Shown: positions 1 through 13,532 of the stretch, piece after piece
Numbering within the stretch: position 1 is the first letter of the stretch
How the letters are laid out: each line of letters starts with the position of its first letter
Assembly: GCA_020881915.1 (NCBI GenBank)
Contig: JAJFPB010000002.1
Span: forward strand, 5,529,001-5,593,000
DNA from: Paramyrothecium sp. XJ0827
Taxonomy: Eukaryota > Ascomycota > Sordariomycetes > Hypocreales > Stachybotryaceae
Direction of reading: 5' to 3'
Length of the DNA: 64,000 nucleotides
Notes under the pieces: model-generated
Database searches by the model: none
The model's input: the letters and a program-made list of their open reading frames with translations, nothing else
Told to the model about the DNA's origin: nothing
Program-made: the position numbers and the translations under genes

Positions 1-1055
1 TTGGATGCCTTTGACAAAAGTCCACCGTAGTGCCATCTCTAAGTTGCTGAAATGAGGTTCCCCTGAGTTCCCAAAACAGGGTATCTCATTATTCCGTCTT
101 TTCCCAAAACTAATTTGTTCAGCCAATAAGAGGAAAGGGTTTCATGACTAAGCGGAAATTACTTCCCCGAAGGGTGGCACTAACTTGATCCTTGCCTCAA
201 GCCAAGGCTTGAGATCCTGTGCCTTTTCACGGAAGAAATTTAATCGATTGCACGGTCAGACTCATGGATTACCTTCGCGATCAGTAGGAGAGCTATAGGG
301 TCGATATGGAAGACCTAAAAATGATCAATGCAAAGGCTTCTGTGTGGCTAACCTACGATTCCAGTATCGAGGCAAACCGAGACTCGCCGCTAGATCTTCT
401 GCCATCATGCAAATGCCACTCGTTCCAAAGAAAAATCTTTATGGGATTTCGGGTCATCGATCCTGAATCTTCCATCTACAAGTCTCGAGCCACACGCAAA
501 ATTAGACAAGTCAGGCAGATTAAATAAATAGGTTCAATGACAAAATTCCAAAAGCACCGCAGCCAACGAACAGTCCACCAGACAATAATAACAGCTTTTG
601 AACGTCATCATATTAATAGCAACAAGCTCTTGGCATGCTTATAGCGTTCCGAGAGGTGCCGCCGCCCCCAAATCTGACAGGGTGTTTTCGTAATCCCTTG
701 ATTGACTCCAGGGAGTGGGCCATTCTTACATCCGGCCGAGAATGTTAGATCCTACGGTGCCTTGGCCTTGCACATGCAGCCACCGGGGGGTTCGCTTCCA
801 GTACAAATGGTATTAGTATATATGCTCTCTTTTCTCGTCGTAATTGAGCCGTTCGTTTGCAGATTCCTCTGTTTTGACATTTTACACCATTCTTTCCTTC
901 TTCTCTTTCCTTGCGTTTCTTTTTCTTTTCGCTTCTGGTTCTTTTTTTCACCTCATTATTGTCGATATATCAACAGTTGCATTGACCTGCACGAAGAACC
1001 ATAAGCACACGACCTGATTCTCTTGAGCACATATCCTTCTCACGCCAACGCCACA
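1..1055. other. Intergenic region with probable 5' flank of the secreted-protein gene
   Basis: No gene can be supported here. A 73-codon open frame starting at the ATG at 306 has no recognisable motif and looks like chance. The last 250 bases carry promoter-like sequence, described separately. Confidence 0.5.
816..960 (+). promoter_or_regulatory. Candidate core promoter: TATA-like box plus CT-rich tract
   Basis: A TATA-like element (gtatatatgc, 816-825) is followed by a long pyrimidine-rich stretch at about 890-955. Such CT-rich tracts often lie at or just before transcription starts in filamentous fungi. It is about 100-240 bases upstream of the start codon at 1056. Inferred from composition and position only. 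Confidence 0.35.
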
Positions 1056-1676
1056 ATGAAATTCTCTTCAATTCTTGCTGCTGCGCTCAGCCTCATTGCT
1101 GGTGCAAGTGCCGTTGTTCAATTCGACGAGGAGGGTATGAAAAAGATCCGCAAGGACTCAAGCGAGCAAGGCATGTGCTTGCTCTTCAGGAACTTAGGTT
1201 TCCTTAATCCTGACGAATGCAAGCCAACTTGTGGAGAGCTTGGCACGGGATTCGTGGGGTGTTATGGTCTCGAAGACGATTACAACTGGGCTGACGACAA
1301 TGATGAGCTCTTCATGTACGGTGAATGCCGCTGCTCTGATATCATCGCGGAGTTCTGGGTCGATTACTTCATGGCTATACTCCCCGACCTGATGAAGGTC
1401 GGTTGCGCTATTTTCTTCGAAGGCGTCACGCAAGGTGTCAATCTTGCGACCTCGGTGCTCCCACAGAACCTGATTGCCAACGCAGGCCTGCGTGCTGGAG
1501 TTCGCGCCGCCAAAACGCTCAACAGTATGCATGGAAAAGCTTCGGCCATCTTCGAATTCGAGTCTTGGTACACTGGCATCTGCGATAGCGCCCCGTGGGC
1601 TGACGACATTGAAGGCGTGTTCACCAACCTTCTGACCATGGACGATCAGGTTGGCACAAGTATTGCACAGCAATAA
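1056..1676 (+). CDS. Secreted cysteine-containing protein of unknown function (206 aa)
   Basis: The ATG at 1056 opens a clear signal peptide: MKF, a hydrophobic stretch, then cleavage probably after the GASA sequence near residue 19. An in-frame TTG 33 bases upstream is not a plausible eukaryotic start. The mature part has eight cysteines, most of them in the N-terminal half (a DECKPTC segment, GCYG, ECRC), and an acidic stretch near residues 70-80. The C-terminal half is helical-looking with a mildly hydrophobic segment. No intron is needed. I do not recognise a named domain. The size, signal peptide and even cysteine number fit an extracellular protein or effector candidate, but that role is inference. 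Confidence 0.8.
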   Translation: MKFSSILAAALSLIAGASAVVQFDEEGMKKIRKDSSEQGMCLLFRNLGFLNPDECKPTCGELGTGFVGCYGLEDDYNWADDNDELFMYGECRCSDIIAEFWVDYFMAILPDLMKVGCAIFFEGVTQGVNLATSVLPQNLIANAGLRAGVRAAKTLNSMHGKASAIFEFESWYTGICDSAPWADDIEGVFTNLLTMDDQVGTSIAQQ

Positions 1677-2582
1677 ACGCTGGCTAGTTCAAGCTGCTCC
1701 TTCGACGTTCCGCCCTTTCGTAGGGATCGTATGGCCCACAAGGCAAACCACGGCCAAAGATGCAGGGAGTACGTCTTTTGTTGTTCATAGCAGGGGTCTT
1801 GTTATACCTGAATAGACTCTTTCGGTGAGAAGTTACATTGCATTGCAGACCCAAATAATGTGCCATGCGTATCAGAAACTGTTACAATAGCTTCAGGTAC
1901 TCTCGATACCTACTAGATGCTGTTAGCAGGCTAGAGCTCTCATGAAGTTTGTGTTTCATCCTGTATCCCACATCGCTACGAATTTAAGTGTGTTCACACA
2001 CCCCGCCAGTTAATGCGACTTAGATCTAAAGTCTGCATGTGTGCGTCAAGAATGAAATGTTTCTTTCGTTGCGCCTATGTCGCTTATGCAAATCATTCAT
2101 GATTGCAAAGGCTAGCTAGTCGAGAGAGCTGAGTTCGCCATGCATTCCATAGCTGCATCAAAACTACCACATAGAGCCCAGTGGCAGAAGGTCTCAGATA
2201 CCGATACCTGCGCCAAATGACCTTGATTAGTCAAGGGCTTTGAAACGTTTTTGTAAGGCAGCAGTGGAAGCGGGGGTTGTGCGTTCAGGCTCCCATCGTT
2301 GATTAGTTGGGCCTGAACAACGGCAACCTGCATCAGTTATACATGAAGTGTTTGAGATGACTGCCCCGCCTTTTGGGGAACTCATGGTTGTTGTCAGGGC
2401 GGAGTTACGCGACAAGTGGAAAAAGGCTTGCCGTCACATTTCAAGCCTTGTGGCACTTCAGGCGGCGCCAAGTTCATTCGTCTTCTTCTGAACGCGCAAT
2501 CTTTCAACATCCCAAAAGCACTACCGAAAGGCTTACGCGAGAAAACCTGTCGTCGTGTCGTTGATGACGACAATAAACTACC
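1677..2582. other. Intergenic region, no supported gene
   Basis: About 900 bases between the secreted-protein gene and the ankyrin/CorA gene. A frame without stops at about 2416-2600 precedes the next gene and could hold an unrecognised 5' exon of it, but it has no ATG of its own and no clear motif. Nothing else is seen. Confidence 0.5.
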
Positions 2583-5458
2583 ATGTTACGGCCAATGTTA
2601 GCGCTACCGGATAGCTCCCACTTGGGTAAGGCCCTTGAATCCAGCGTAGAAGCGGTTTCCAGTCATCGAACTGACTGGGGTCAGCATCAAGCCGGAATTT
2701 GGAACTTCTTCGACTCGCTTGGGAAGGTGATTTCGATAGGTTCTCCAGGATCTTCGAAGACGCCAAAGTGCAGCCCAATGTCAACTGGACGGGACGCCTA
2801 CCCAAAGAAATCTGGCTCACCAAGAACGTTGCCCAACGGGCCATTGATCTCGCATGTTTCCGATCATACGACGGTGTCGTCAGAAGCAAGAGTCATTTGG
2901 CGATCGTGTTCTACCTTCTTGTGGACAAGGGATTAGACTCGACTTATATGAACGAAAGGGGAACCACGCTCCTCCATCACGCTGCAAGGATAGGAGATTG
3001 TACCATCCTCGAAACATTACTCGAAGACGATGTGTCACTTGACATTCTAGAGAGTAGGTCGACTGAGTTTCTAACAATGCTACCAAAGAGCGACTTACCC
3101 GTTGCAGAAGTGGACGGTGTGTCATTGTCATTCACAGAAGGGACAGGCTATAACAGTAGAGAAGTATTGGGGGTTACAGCTGTAGAGCTGGCAGCATATT
3201 ACGGCCGTTTTGAGGTCATCAAGTTTCTAACTAGCAAGGGCGCCACCCTAGGCCAGGCGACCTTCTACTCTCTCAAGGAGCGGCCAGACAAGACTTTAAG
3301 GGCACTACCTTTCATTCTTGAACGGGATCATTGGCCTGACAGACATGACAAGCTCAAAAACACAATTCTGCACAAGTTTACTGGCCTCAGGACGTGCGAA
3401 CAAAGTCTAGACTCCATGGCTCAGGAATGCCGCATTGTTGAGGTGATTCTGAATCGGGGTACCGACCCTTCATTGAAGAATGATGCGGGCGAGAGCGCAT
3501 GGGATCTCCTGTGCAAGACAAAACGATCACACTTGATCCATCCGTTTGCAGCGAGGGAAATCGAACTGGCATTGGAAAGTCGGAGCGGCTCAGGATTCTT
3601 TTACAACAGCTCAAACCAAGGCACTGAAATGAGGCGATTCAACCCATCGAAAGACGTGCCAAGATCAAGCCCTATTACAATTCATTTAGAAGGGAATGAC
3701 GTAAGTCGAACTACACAAGATCATCGACAAGACAGGCTAATCACCACCTTCTAGTTGATTTGGGTACTTGTTCGTAAAATCCTGTCACGTCTAAAGAGTT
3801 GATACGCACTAGTAGATACTGACGTAGGTTCTCGCAGGGGTACGCCATGCTCTTGGCTAAATGCAGAGGAGGCGACGCAGATACCCTTCGATACAGACTA
3901 CAACTGGCTGTTTCTATCGACAAACATTTTGTTGAGAACCAGACCGATGATGATAAGCTCGTTTGCAGAGAGGTGGGAGTGGGGTTTGAGAGACTATCAC
4001 GGCCCTATGACATAATATCGACGAGTGGCCCCGAGTTCACGTCGATCGCTGTACGATAGACATCGGGGCAGGATTGATTGCAAAGCACCAATGCTGACAG
4101 CTCTCCTAGTTTCCTTTCATTTGGGTGAGAGCGAAGAATTTCCTCGAGCATCGTTATGTGCGCGCAGAGAAGCTGCACAACTATTTTCGGGTTTGCCACG
4201 CCACAACGCAGTGCTCGGCCTCCAGACTGCGATCGTGCTTTCCCCAGAGCCTTGATGAGTATGCGAATCCCGGCATGAACACCAATGTACGTGAAAGCCG
4301 GAATGATGATCAAGTGCTTTTTCGCTACAGCTTGAAGAAGAATAAGGAAGCCATGCCAGACCTTATAAGTGTAAGTCAAGCATGGATTTGGAGAATACAA
4401 GGCGACGCCATTATCACCATCCCTCAGATATCAGATGAGTTTAGTAAGGATATCAAGGATTCTATCGGTAGTTTCTGGGGAAACTTTACAGCTTTAAGGC
4501 TCTCCACGAATTTCATGATTGGATCACTTCTCACCGAGTTGATCTCTTCGCTGGATCGACCCCATATTGCGGGTTACAAGGAGCCCATCTTCAGCATGAT
4601 TGCTAAAGAAATTGCAGACATCTCTAGCAGAGTTAACTCGTACATCGATGAGAGAAGTATTGGAGATATCTCCGTCCAAGAAGAAAAGGGGTTCTTGCAC
4701 GAAATTAGCGATCTTCGAGAGGAATTGTCAATGGTCCAGAGGACCGTCTCACAGCAGGAAGAGATATGGAGAGAATTTGCCTTTAATGCCTGGCCGGGGA
4801 CGGAGAACTGGCCTTACGGACCGGATGGCAGGTTCAGTCTCGAAATGAATGAGCTTGACGTGAGCCAAAGATCTCAAAATGAGGGCTGTATGGAAACCAC
4901 AAAGTTGAAAGATACATTACTGTCAGAAATGAGGCCAATAATCGAGAAACCGCAATATCTTTTTGCGAAGTTCAGGCGTAAGCTGGCTGATCTTGACGAA
5001 GATGCCGACAGAACGGAAAGGTCCATTCAGATACGGTTGGATTTGAAGCAGAAACACCTCACTCTCCGGGAAACACACACAATGTCGGTTATGACCGCTT
5101 CCGTATTCGCATTCACTATCATTACAATCATATTCACGCCTCTCTCTTTCGCAACTAGTCTCTTCGCCTTATCTGTCGATACATTTGCCAGCCAACAAAT
5201 CACAGTTTCGGACAAAGCGGAACCTGTTTACAACGCCGGTTATATTGTGAGATGGCTCGGTACGTCTAAAAGCTTTTTTTCGGCCCCAACGAGTTTTAAT
5301 CATTACTTATGCATGACGCAGTGACCGTCGAGATCTGTGCGTTAGTTACTACTTCAATAATTATCTGGGTAGCCCTCAGATACTTCCTGAAAGTGGATAC
5401 AAAGAACGAGCTGAGGAAGTTTTGGGAAATTGTGCAACGAAAAAAGCATGAAAAATAA
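2583..5458 (+). CDS. Ankyrin-repeat protein with C-terminal CorA-like membrane domain (about 852 aa)
   Basis: Exons joined by eye: 2583-2625, 2685-3700, 3838-4050, 4110-5259, 5322-5458. All junctions keep frame and use GT/AG ends with CTGAC-like branch points. The N-terminal half has degenerate ankyrin repeats (TLLHHAARIGD; VTAVELAAYYGR; a third near 3430-3510). The C-terminal half has the long charged helix and two closely spaced membrane segments of fungal CorA-like proteins: one at about 5090-5190 and one in the last exon, each followed by basic residues. A GMN motif, the mark of true CorA Mg channels, is not visible, so transport is not assured. The first exon is the weakest part. The 137-nt intron at 3701-3837 could instead be two introns around a 9-nt exon. 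A decayed copy of this gene lies just downstream. Proteins of this type are abundant and unstudied in ascomycetes. Confidence 0.72.
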
Positions 5459-5967
5459 AGTCAAACGTCATTCTCGGCCTGGGGGTAGTTGTTTTTCTTA
5501 CGATTGGTAGAGGTATGATAGGAATCTTGCGAGCACTTGGAGAGCCCCATCCTTACGAGCTCCCTAATCTTACAATCTGGGTGGGCAGTGGCGTGGACAT
5601 CGATTCAGGTTTAAAAGGAATGGCAGCATCGGTCCTTGAATTTTTTAGAAATGAGAATTCAACATGCACCTCATATCTACTATCACCAATTTCATCTGTT
5701 ACTATAAACGTATTATTGTGGACAAATATCGTGAAAAACATCACTCTGGCGTCGAGCAGACGAATTTATCCACCGGGCGTGTGTCATTTGGCCCATAGGC
5801 TAACAAGAGCATCCCACAATTTGCCTTGCCCAACGTAAGCGGCCTCTATAGCCCGCGGGTCGTAGACTGTTTCCTCGGCGCTGAACAACTGCGAAAGAAC
5901 ATTGACCAAATAAGAATCACCTTAAAGTCTTCGCACCACTATCGATTCCCAGCCATAGATTGGTCAA
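5459..5967. other. Intergenic stretch with an unassigned 107-codon open frame
   Basis: An open frame from the ATG at 5515 to 5838 on the plus strand has a hydrophobic start but no recognisable domain. It sits between the CorA-like gene and its decayed copy and could be part of that decayed duplicate or chance. Confidence 0.3.
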
Positions 5968-6315
5968 AAATGCTTTTAGTAGATTCTGGGGGAACTTAAT
6001 GTCTTTAGAAGATTTAATAAACTTTAAAACTTTATAAGTAGATTACTTCTTATGTGGTTAATTTCTTTATTAAATAAACCCTATCTTATAGGTTACAAGC
6101 ATCTGATTTTTAGTACATTTACTATAGAGATTATAAAAATGTACAAGAGAATTAACTTGCATAATAAGAAGAGATATATCAGAGATATTTCCATTCATGA
6201 AGACAAGGGTTTTGTATAATATTAAGCGATCTTCAAAAGGAGCTATTAATAGTCTAAGGATTATCTCATAACAGGAAGAAATATGGAGAGAATGCGCTTT
6301 GAACGCTTCTGAAAA
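5968..6315 (+). pseudogene. AT-enriched decayed copy of part of the ankyrin/CorA-like gene
   Basis: The sequence can be aligned by eye to about 4468-4790 of the upstream ankyrin/CorA-like gene. Shared blocks include ggttacaag, agagatatctcc-like, gaagacaaggg-like and caggaagaaatatggagagaat. Most differences are C to T or G to A on this strand (for example ttg to tta, gat to aat, gcg to ata), giving a visibly AT-rich copy with several in-frame stops and at least one frame change. This is the pattern left by repeat-induced point mutation (RIP) acting on a duplicated segment, although no dinucleotide statistics were computed. Not coding. Confidence 0.75.
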
Positions 6316-7088
6316 AGATTATGTGACATCACCACCCGCGAGCTACAAATGAACCTTATGCGGTGATATCGACTTGGAGCACTCAGTGATCAAAGCATCC
6401 GTTGACGCGGGAACGACGATTTCGTGCAGTAAAAGTCAGTAACCAAGAGTTCAAACCCCTGCGTTTGGTCGGCTAACTTGACCTGGCTCGGCCACGGCTC
6501 ACCCTGGACAATCTACGAAGCTTGTATTGTGTTCATGTAGCGTCTTGCTATGCCTCGAGTAAATTATATTTGGCAAGCACTAAAATGGAAGGCACGCGCA
6601 ATTTATAAATTCAGCCTCGCTTGCCAATCTCCTCAAAGATTGGAGATTTACACAAGCTCATTGGATGTGAAAGATGGCAAAAGAAACATGATCACCGATA
6701 CGTGATTGCTATATCTGCAAGGTTCCAAGCCTTTCAGGTAGAAGTGGCGGTGGTAAACTTGTTAACTAAGTGCTCTCTCGGCATGCGTTGTCCTGACGCC
6801 CAATCACCGTAAATCCACGCCCTCCATCAGAGTCTCGCAAGCGGGGAAGTTCAGATTCTGGCTCTGACCATTCATAGGGCTGCAATTTCTTGCACAGACA
6901 AGTTCGTGTTCAGGTTTTGGAGTCGGCCAATGAGCTTGATTTTGGTGCATTACATCAGAAGACTGAAATATGCACGTTGTGTAATTTTATACCTCACCAG
7001 CGCCGCTTCCCCGGGGCCCCCTCGGTCGGCATTTTGAGTGTCTCAAACATCAGTGCTGCTTCCAAATACAACAGTTTTCTTAGCTATC
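6316..7088. other. Intergenic region, no supported gene
   Basis: Short open frames only. A segment around 6385-6475 has a T-loop-like string but does not fold into a convincing tRNA. Upstream of the Clr5-ankyrin gene. Confidence 0.4.
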
Positions 7089-10000
7089 ATGGAGTTGTCC
7101 CAGGCACTGACGACCGAAGCCAAATGGCTGCAATACAAACACTTGATCCGCCGGATGTGGGTCACAGATGAAATGCCACTAAAACAATTGTTGAACGAAC
7201 TGGCAGCGTTTGGCATCACAGCGACGTTTGTGCTCCCTCCATGACTCCTTGCTCCGGGTGGGCATGATACTAAGATCACATCCTAGAAAGGCACAGCTAG
7301 AATACAAACTCAGAACCTGGGGCTTTGGAAGAAACATTGACAAACCTACCTGGCTCTATATTGATCAACATATCAGAAAACGTCAGCACGATGGCAAAGA
7401 TAGTCAAGTGATTCACTGCGGGAAGCGAGTCAAGTTATCAACAGTGGAGAAAGAAACCATTCGCCATAGAGACTGCTCGATATTTGCCAGATTGGAAAGA
7501 GGTACTTGTCTTTAATAACTGTGTATAATACCCGCTAATAATATTATTGTACAGCAGCGACTCCATCATCGCCCTCCCCGACCGACAAGGACATCGTGGT
7601 ATGCACTCCGCCGCCAATGCCCATGGAATTTGTCTGGCCGAAAACGTTACCATGGTTCAGATTTGTTACAGAGCATTCGACTTGTAAGTCTGCAGGTCAC
7701 ATCAATGCTTGAAATGCGACTAACTATTAGCACAGTGATTCTCAGCGGTCCAAAAAACGATGGCACTATGTATGGTAGCGTACAGCAACTTCAGGCAGCA
7801 CGCTCAAGGTCTCTTATATCATCACTGGTTGCGCCAGCCTGGAATGTCGAGATAACCGAGCCGCAACGTCAAATCTCGCGTTTAGCGGTAGTTCTAGGCA
7901 CCTCGATGCCTGAGTCTTTTGCCGGGGAGCACTTGCAGCGCGCCCATACCCTCCTCACCGGATCGACCGAGGACTTTCTCCGTGAATGTTGGATTACATT
8001 AATCTTCAACCTCTCTAATAATCTACTGGACCTGTTTAAACACGAAACGTGGGATGCTACAATGGATATGATCCGGAAATACGGCCTACTGAGTTTGAAA
8101 ACAAATTTAAATCAACTTCAAGATCGGACGATCCAAGGGTGCATGGACTCACTCTTTCATGCAGCTATACTACGAATGAGCGATCTTAAGAACCCAAAAC
8201 TTGATGGCTTCAGGGCTATAACTGTATTAAAGTGGCTTCTAGCTTGCGGTTATAGCCCGGATAGCGGCATCAAGCTCGATCGGATAACTGCCTTAACAAT
8301 GACGCCACTGCAGGCTGCCATTCGTTATGGAAATCTCGATCTTATGAAACTTCTCCTGGACGGAGGGGCCAATGTGGATCTTGCTTTGCATGATGGTGTA
8401 TCTGAGTCGCCATTAGAATGGGCGTTAAAGATGCATCTTCATGGCAATGCTTTGATCTTAAGCATGGCAAAGTTACTTCTAGCTTATGGCGCCTCCAAAA
8501 ACTTGACTCGAGCGCTCCATTTGGCCATTATGAAGGGCGAGATGCAATTGGCGCGTGAGATTACGGATCAAGGAGCTGATCCGGCTACCGGTTTCAGAAC
8601 TTTATCCGGGTTTTTGTACGAAGAAACTGCGCTCAGTGTCGCGGCTGCAGAAGGCTTAGGCGAACTAACGGATGTCTTTGACCTTCTTCTATCTCGAAAC
8701 CCGTCGAAATCGAGTTCGGATTTTGTGACAGCCGACGTTGTCATATCCGCAGCTGTGAAAGGAAAAAGTGATATAATACGGTTCCTTCACAGTATTAATC
8801 CTGCTGGTCTTTCATCGAATTACTTTGGCATCACACCATTGCACGCGGCGGCAAGGCGTGGGAAACTGGAGGCCTGTAAAGTACTTCTTGAGCTCCAAGG
8901 TGCATACTATGACAAACCAGGGGACCTCAGCCCGCTCCATTTGGCCAGCTATGGCGGGCACCAAGAAATCGTGACAACGTTTATCGGACTTGGGGCCAAA
9001 GTGGAAGCAATTGCAGCTATTGAATCTCCTGAGAAACTACAGATTGCTACTGAGCGATATGGTTTGCATGGTTTCAGGAATAACATACCATGTTATTTCA
9101 ACGCTCTTGAGCCTCTGCTGTACACATCTGACACCTTATCACCTATAGCAGGAAGATCCAGGCAGCTGGCTTGCGCAACGACTCTGGTAAAGGCCGGAAT
9201 CAAGCTCATCGGCAATGAAGTTCTTGCAGCAGCCCAAAACACACACGTTGAGCTACTTTCAGCAGTTCTGGCTTCTGGGGGAGATCCAAACTCAGAATTA
9301 GCCAATGGAACAAGCGCACTGCAGCTTGCCTTGGAACTGTATAATACATTTCCACGCAAATCAGCCTACAGGCTTACTACCGCGACAATCCTTTTGAAAA
9401 ATGGCGCAGAGCTCCGAGGGGGAGAAGTTGTCATGGCATCTCGCTTGGGGGGCGAAGATGTGGTGAATTTACTGTTAGAAAATGGTGGATCTGGGGCGGA
9501 CACTGATCGCAGAGGCATGACAGCTGTGGAGGCAGCAATCATGTCCCGAAATCCCAGAGTTCTGTCCCGAATATACGAGACAAAGCAATGTGGTTACAAC
9601 CCGGGGGCCCTTTGCGCTGCCATAACGGTTGGAGATGTCTTCTCGATCGAGAAATTGTTGGCATCCCGAACTACTTTTGACGAAGCAAACAATTTTCTAG
9701 AAGCAACTGCTATTGGTTTGGCTGCCAGATCAAACAATATGGATCTTTTGCGAAGACTCCTTACGCAGCTACCGGTGTCGAGTACCTGTGCGCTTCCGCG
9801 GAGTACTCCCTTAGGATTCGTTCGGCCCGGCGAGGATAAATTTCCGTTCTGGCGTTGTGATAGTTCTCCCAAAGGCAGCCCTACGGCCCTAGCTATACTT
9901 GGGAAGGCGTTTGGACCATTTGAACACCTTCTCAAATGCGGCTGCGAACCAGATGAACTGACCTGGGTTCTGGCTGCTGATAACAACAACACAAAGGCCA

Positions 10001-10605
10001 TACGGACTCTTATCGAAAGCCAAAAACGTTTTGATGAAACCGTTGTATACAACAGCATGCCTTCTCGTAGTCCGTTGATGGGTCCAATTAGGCATGGTAA
10101 CAAAGAACTAGTGCTCATCTTGCTAGAGGCAGGAGCAGATGTTAACGGTCATGTGGTGGCTTACGCAGGAGGCCGATCTCCTCTCCAGCTTGCAACTGAG
10201 CTTGGTGAGCTGGAGATCGTGGATTGCCTTCTAAAAGCTGGAGCGGACATTAATGCACCGCCGGCATGTGTTCGTGGGGGAACGGCATTACAGTTAGCCG
10301 CCATCCAAGGACATTTAGGTTTGGCGAAGCAATTGATGGACATGGGTGCTGATGTTAATGCTTTGGGGGCAGCAGAGCATGGGAGAACAGCACTTGAAGG
10401 TGCATCGGAACATGGTAGACTTGATATGATAGAGCTACTATTGGATCACGGAGTGATCACTACCGGGGCTGGGCGCCGTCAATATGTTAGAGCGGTGGTG
10501 TTAGCGGAAAGGGAGGGTCACCATGCTGCGTCAGCGTTATTGAAGAACTTTGGCAAATGGTCAGAAGAAGACGACGGGTGGATGCAGTCTGGATATTTCT
10601 CGTAA
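7089..10605 (+). CDS. Clr5-domain ankyrin-repeat protein (about 1116 aa)
   Basis: Exons: 7089-7225, 7287-7501, 7555-7683, 7736-10605, giving 1117 codons with stop and every junction in frame. Splicing of exons 1 and 2 reconstitutes a Clr5 domain at residues about 5-65 (a tryptophan, then IRRMW, FGITAT, and the KLRTWGFGRN end). Clr5 is a short putative DNA-binding domain found at the N-terminus of many fungal proteins. The last exon carries a long array of ankyrin repeats (GITPLHAAARRG, LSPLHLASYGGH, RSPLQLATELGE, TALQLAAIQGH, RTALEGASEHGR) across roughly residues 360-1090, with further degenerate repeats between. The start at 7089 is the ATG immediately before the Clr5 domain. The combination suggests a nuclear or scaffold role, but no function is known. 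Confidence 0.85.
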
Positions 10606-12197
10606 GGAATTATTGAACAGTAGCTTAGGAATCATATTGATTGTACTGGTTGTTCTGTAGAGAACAATGTCCGAAAGAGGCTTTTAGCTACTCCGCTTTC
10701 GCAGATGTCATGGAGCCATACCTGACTGGGCTTTGAATTGAACTCGTATGATGTGGTTATCGCCTCGGAGACCCGGCCGGCACGGGGAAGAATTGTTACT
10801 TCGACTAGCATATATTCTCCTCGATCTAAATTCTTCGTCTTGTTCAAAATCACGAGTTCTAAAGTCTCTAAACAGAAATGTTACCCGCACACTCCTGCAG
10901 AGGAGTTGCTCGAGATTATTGGCTGGCCGACAAATGAATTCGTATCTTTATGGATGGGAAGTTAAACTTTGCTTTCCTGTGCTGTCTCTGATGGGGTTGT
11001 TTCTTTAGTAGATGCTCTACTCAAAGCTTAAGCTAACATTGAGGAACGAGATGAGTCCGGAAGGACACCACTAGCATTGGCTGCTTTTCATGGGCACCGG
11101 GATATAGTCGACATAGTTTTAGAAGAATGAGCCGATCTCAATGCGGTAGACGACTTTGGACAGACACCATTACAGTTGGCCAGTCTTGTGTGGGTGTGGC
11201 GATATAATTAACCGACTTTGGCGAAAGAGAACGATAGTACTATTTGAGCCAAAGAGAAGAGACGACTCGAGTCTATAGATGCTTGAATTTACAAATTTCT
11301 AGAACAGCCCTTTAGAGTCTAAGATAATAGTATGTGGAATTTGTAGATCTCAACTTTCATGAACAATTATACTTCTGCCCAGTGGGGACATAAATGATGA
11401 TTCATGGATCCCTAGCAGGTGGACAATAGATTGGCTCTGCAATTTGGGGAATAGCCAGTCTATTTTAGTATGCTAAGCATGGACATTTTACGAGTTGCTT
11501 CTAGGGTCAACACATGTATTACTGCAAGGACTTTTCGAATTTCTCAACATATAAGTGGAGTAGGCCTGTCATTTGAGGAATGGAAGGCCCAACAACAAAG
11601 CCTCAAGTTACCTCGGCTCAGTCTCAGTCTGACGCTACTGAGAAAAAGAATGCATCATATCCACAGGCTAAGGAGTATGTTGAATAGAATCACCCGAATC
11701 CTGCAGAAATTTCAAGGCGTATCCAATCTAGGCTTTTGTACTTGCGACGCTAGGCTGGGAGATTTTGCAAGACAAGCATCGGTGGCAAATGCCTAAGGAA
11801 AGGTCTATGACTTTGATCCAGAGAGCTTGCGTCAAAAACGGGTGGAAAATCCAATGACTGAACATACAGCGATTGCCTGTGAAGCCTACTGTGACAAAAC
11901 GGCGTAGTAATGTGACACGATCCGAATATAAATACAATGCCAGCTTACGTACTTGTGCTACTACAGATTGATAATTCAGATAGCTGACCCAATACCTACC
12001 CCTACCAACCCTACTCGTCAGCTTGAGCATATCATCGTCTCCCTGAGCAAAGTAACTCATTTATTGGGCGCATTTCCATTTACTTAGAGAGCTTCGAAAT
12101 TGCTTTACCCTAACATCAGCGGCCTAGATAATACGCCGGTCCCAGAACGTCCACGCAGTGCTAAAGAACTGTATCAAGGACTTCAACCGAGGAAGCA
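10606..12197. other. Gene-poor stretch with an ankyrin relic
   Basis: Apart from the broken ankyrin fragment at 11041-11187, only short open frames without recognisable motifs are seen, such as 108 codons from 11470. It lies 3' of the Clr5-ankyrin gene and 3' of the GAPDH gene. Confidence 0.45.
11041..11187 (+). pseudogene. Broken ankyrin-repeat fragment with in-frame TGA
   Basis: In one frame this reads as two consecutive ankyrin repeats (SGRTPLALAAFHGHRDIV, then ADLNAVDDFGQTPLQLAS) interrupted by a TGA at 11128-11130, where a glycine codon (GGA) would be expected in the EEGADLN-type consensus. The frame closes again at TAA soon after. No splice signals would remove the TGA. Probably a remnant of a duplicated ankyrin gene related to its neighbour at 7089-10605. 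Confidence 0.65.

Positions 12198-13532
<1,335 letters not shown>

Noticed and set aside
6385..6475. Possible tRNA (string agttcaaaccc)
   Set aside because: The T-loop-like string is present but acceptor and anticodon stems do not pair convincingly.
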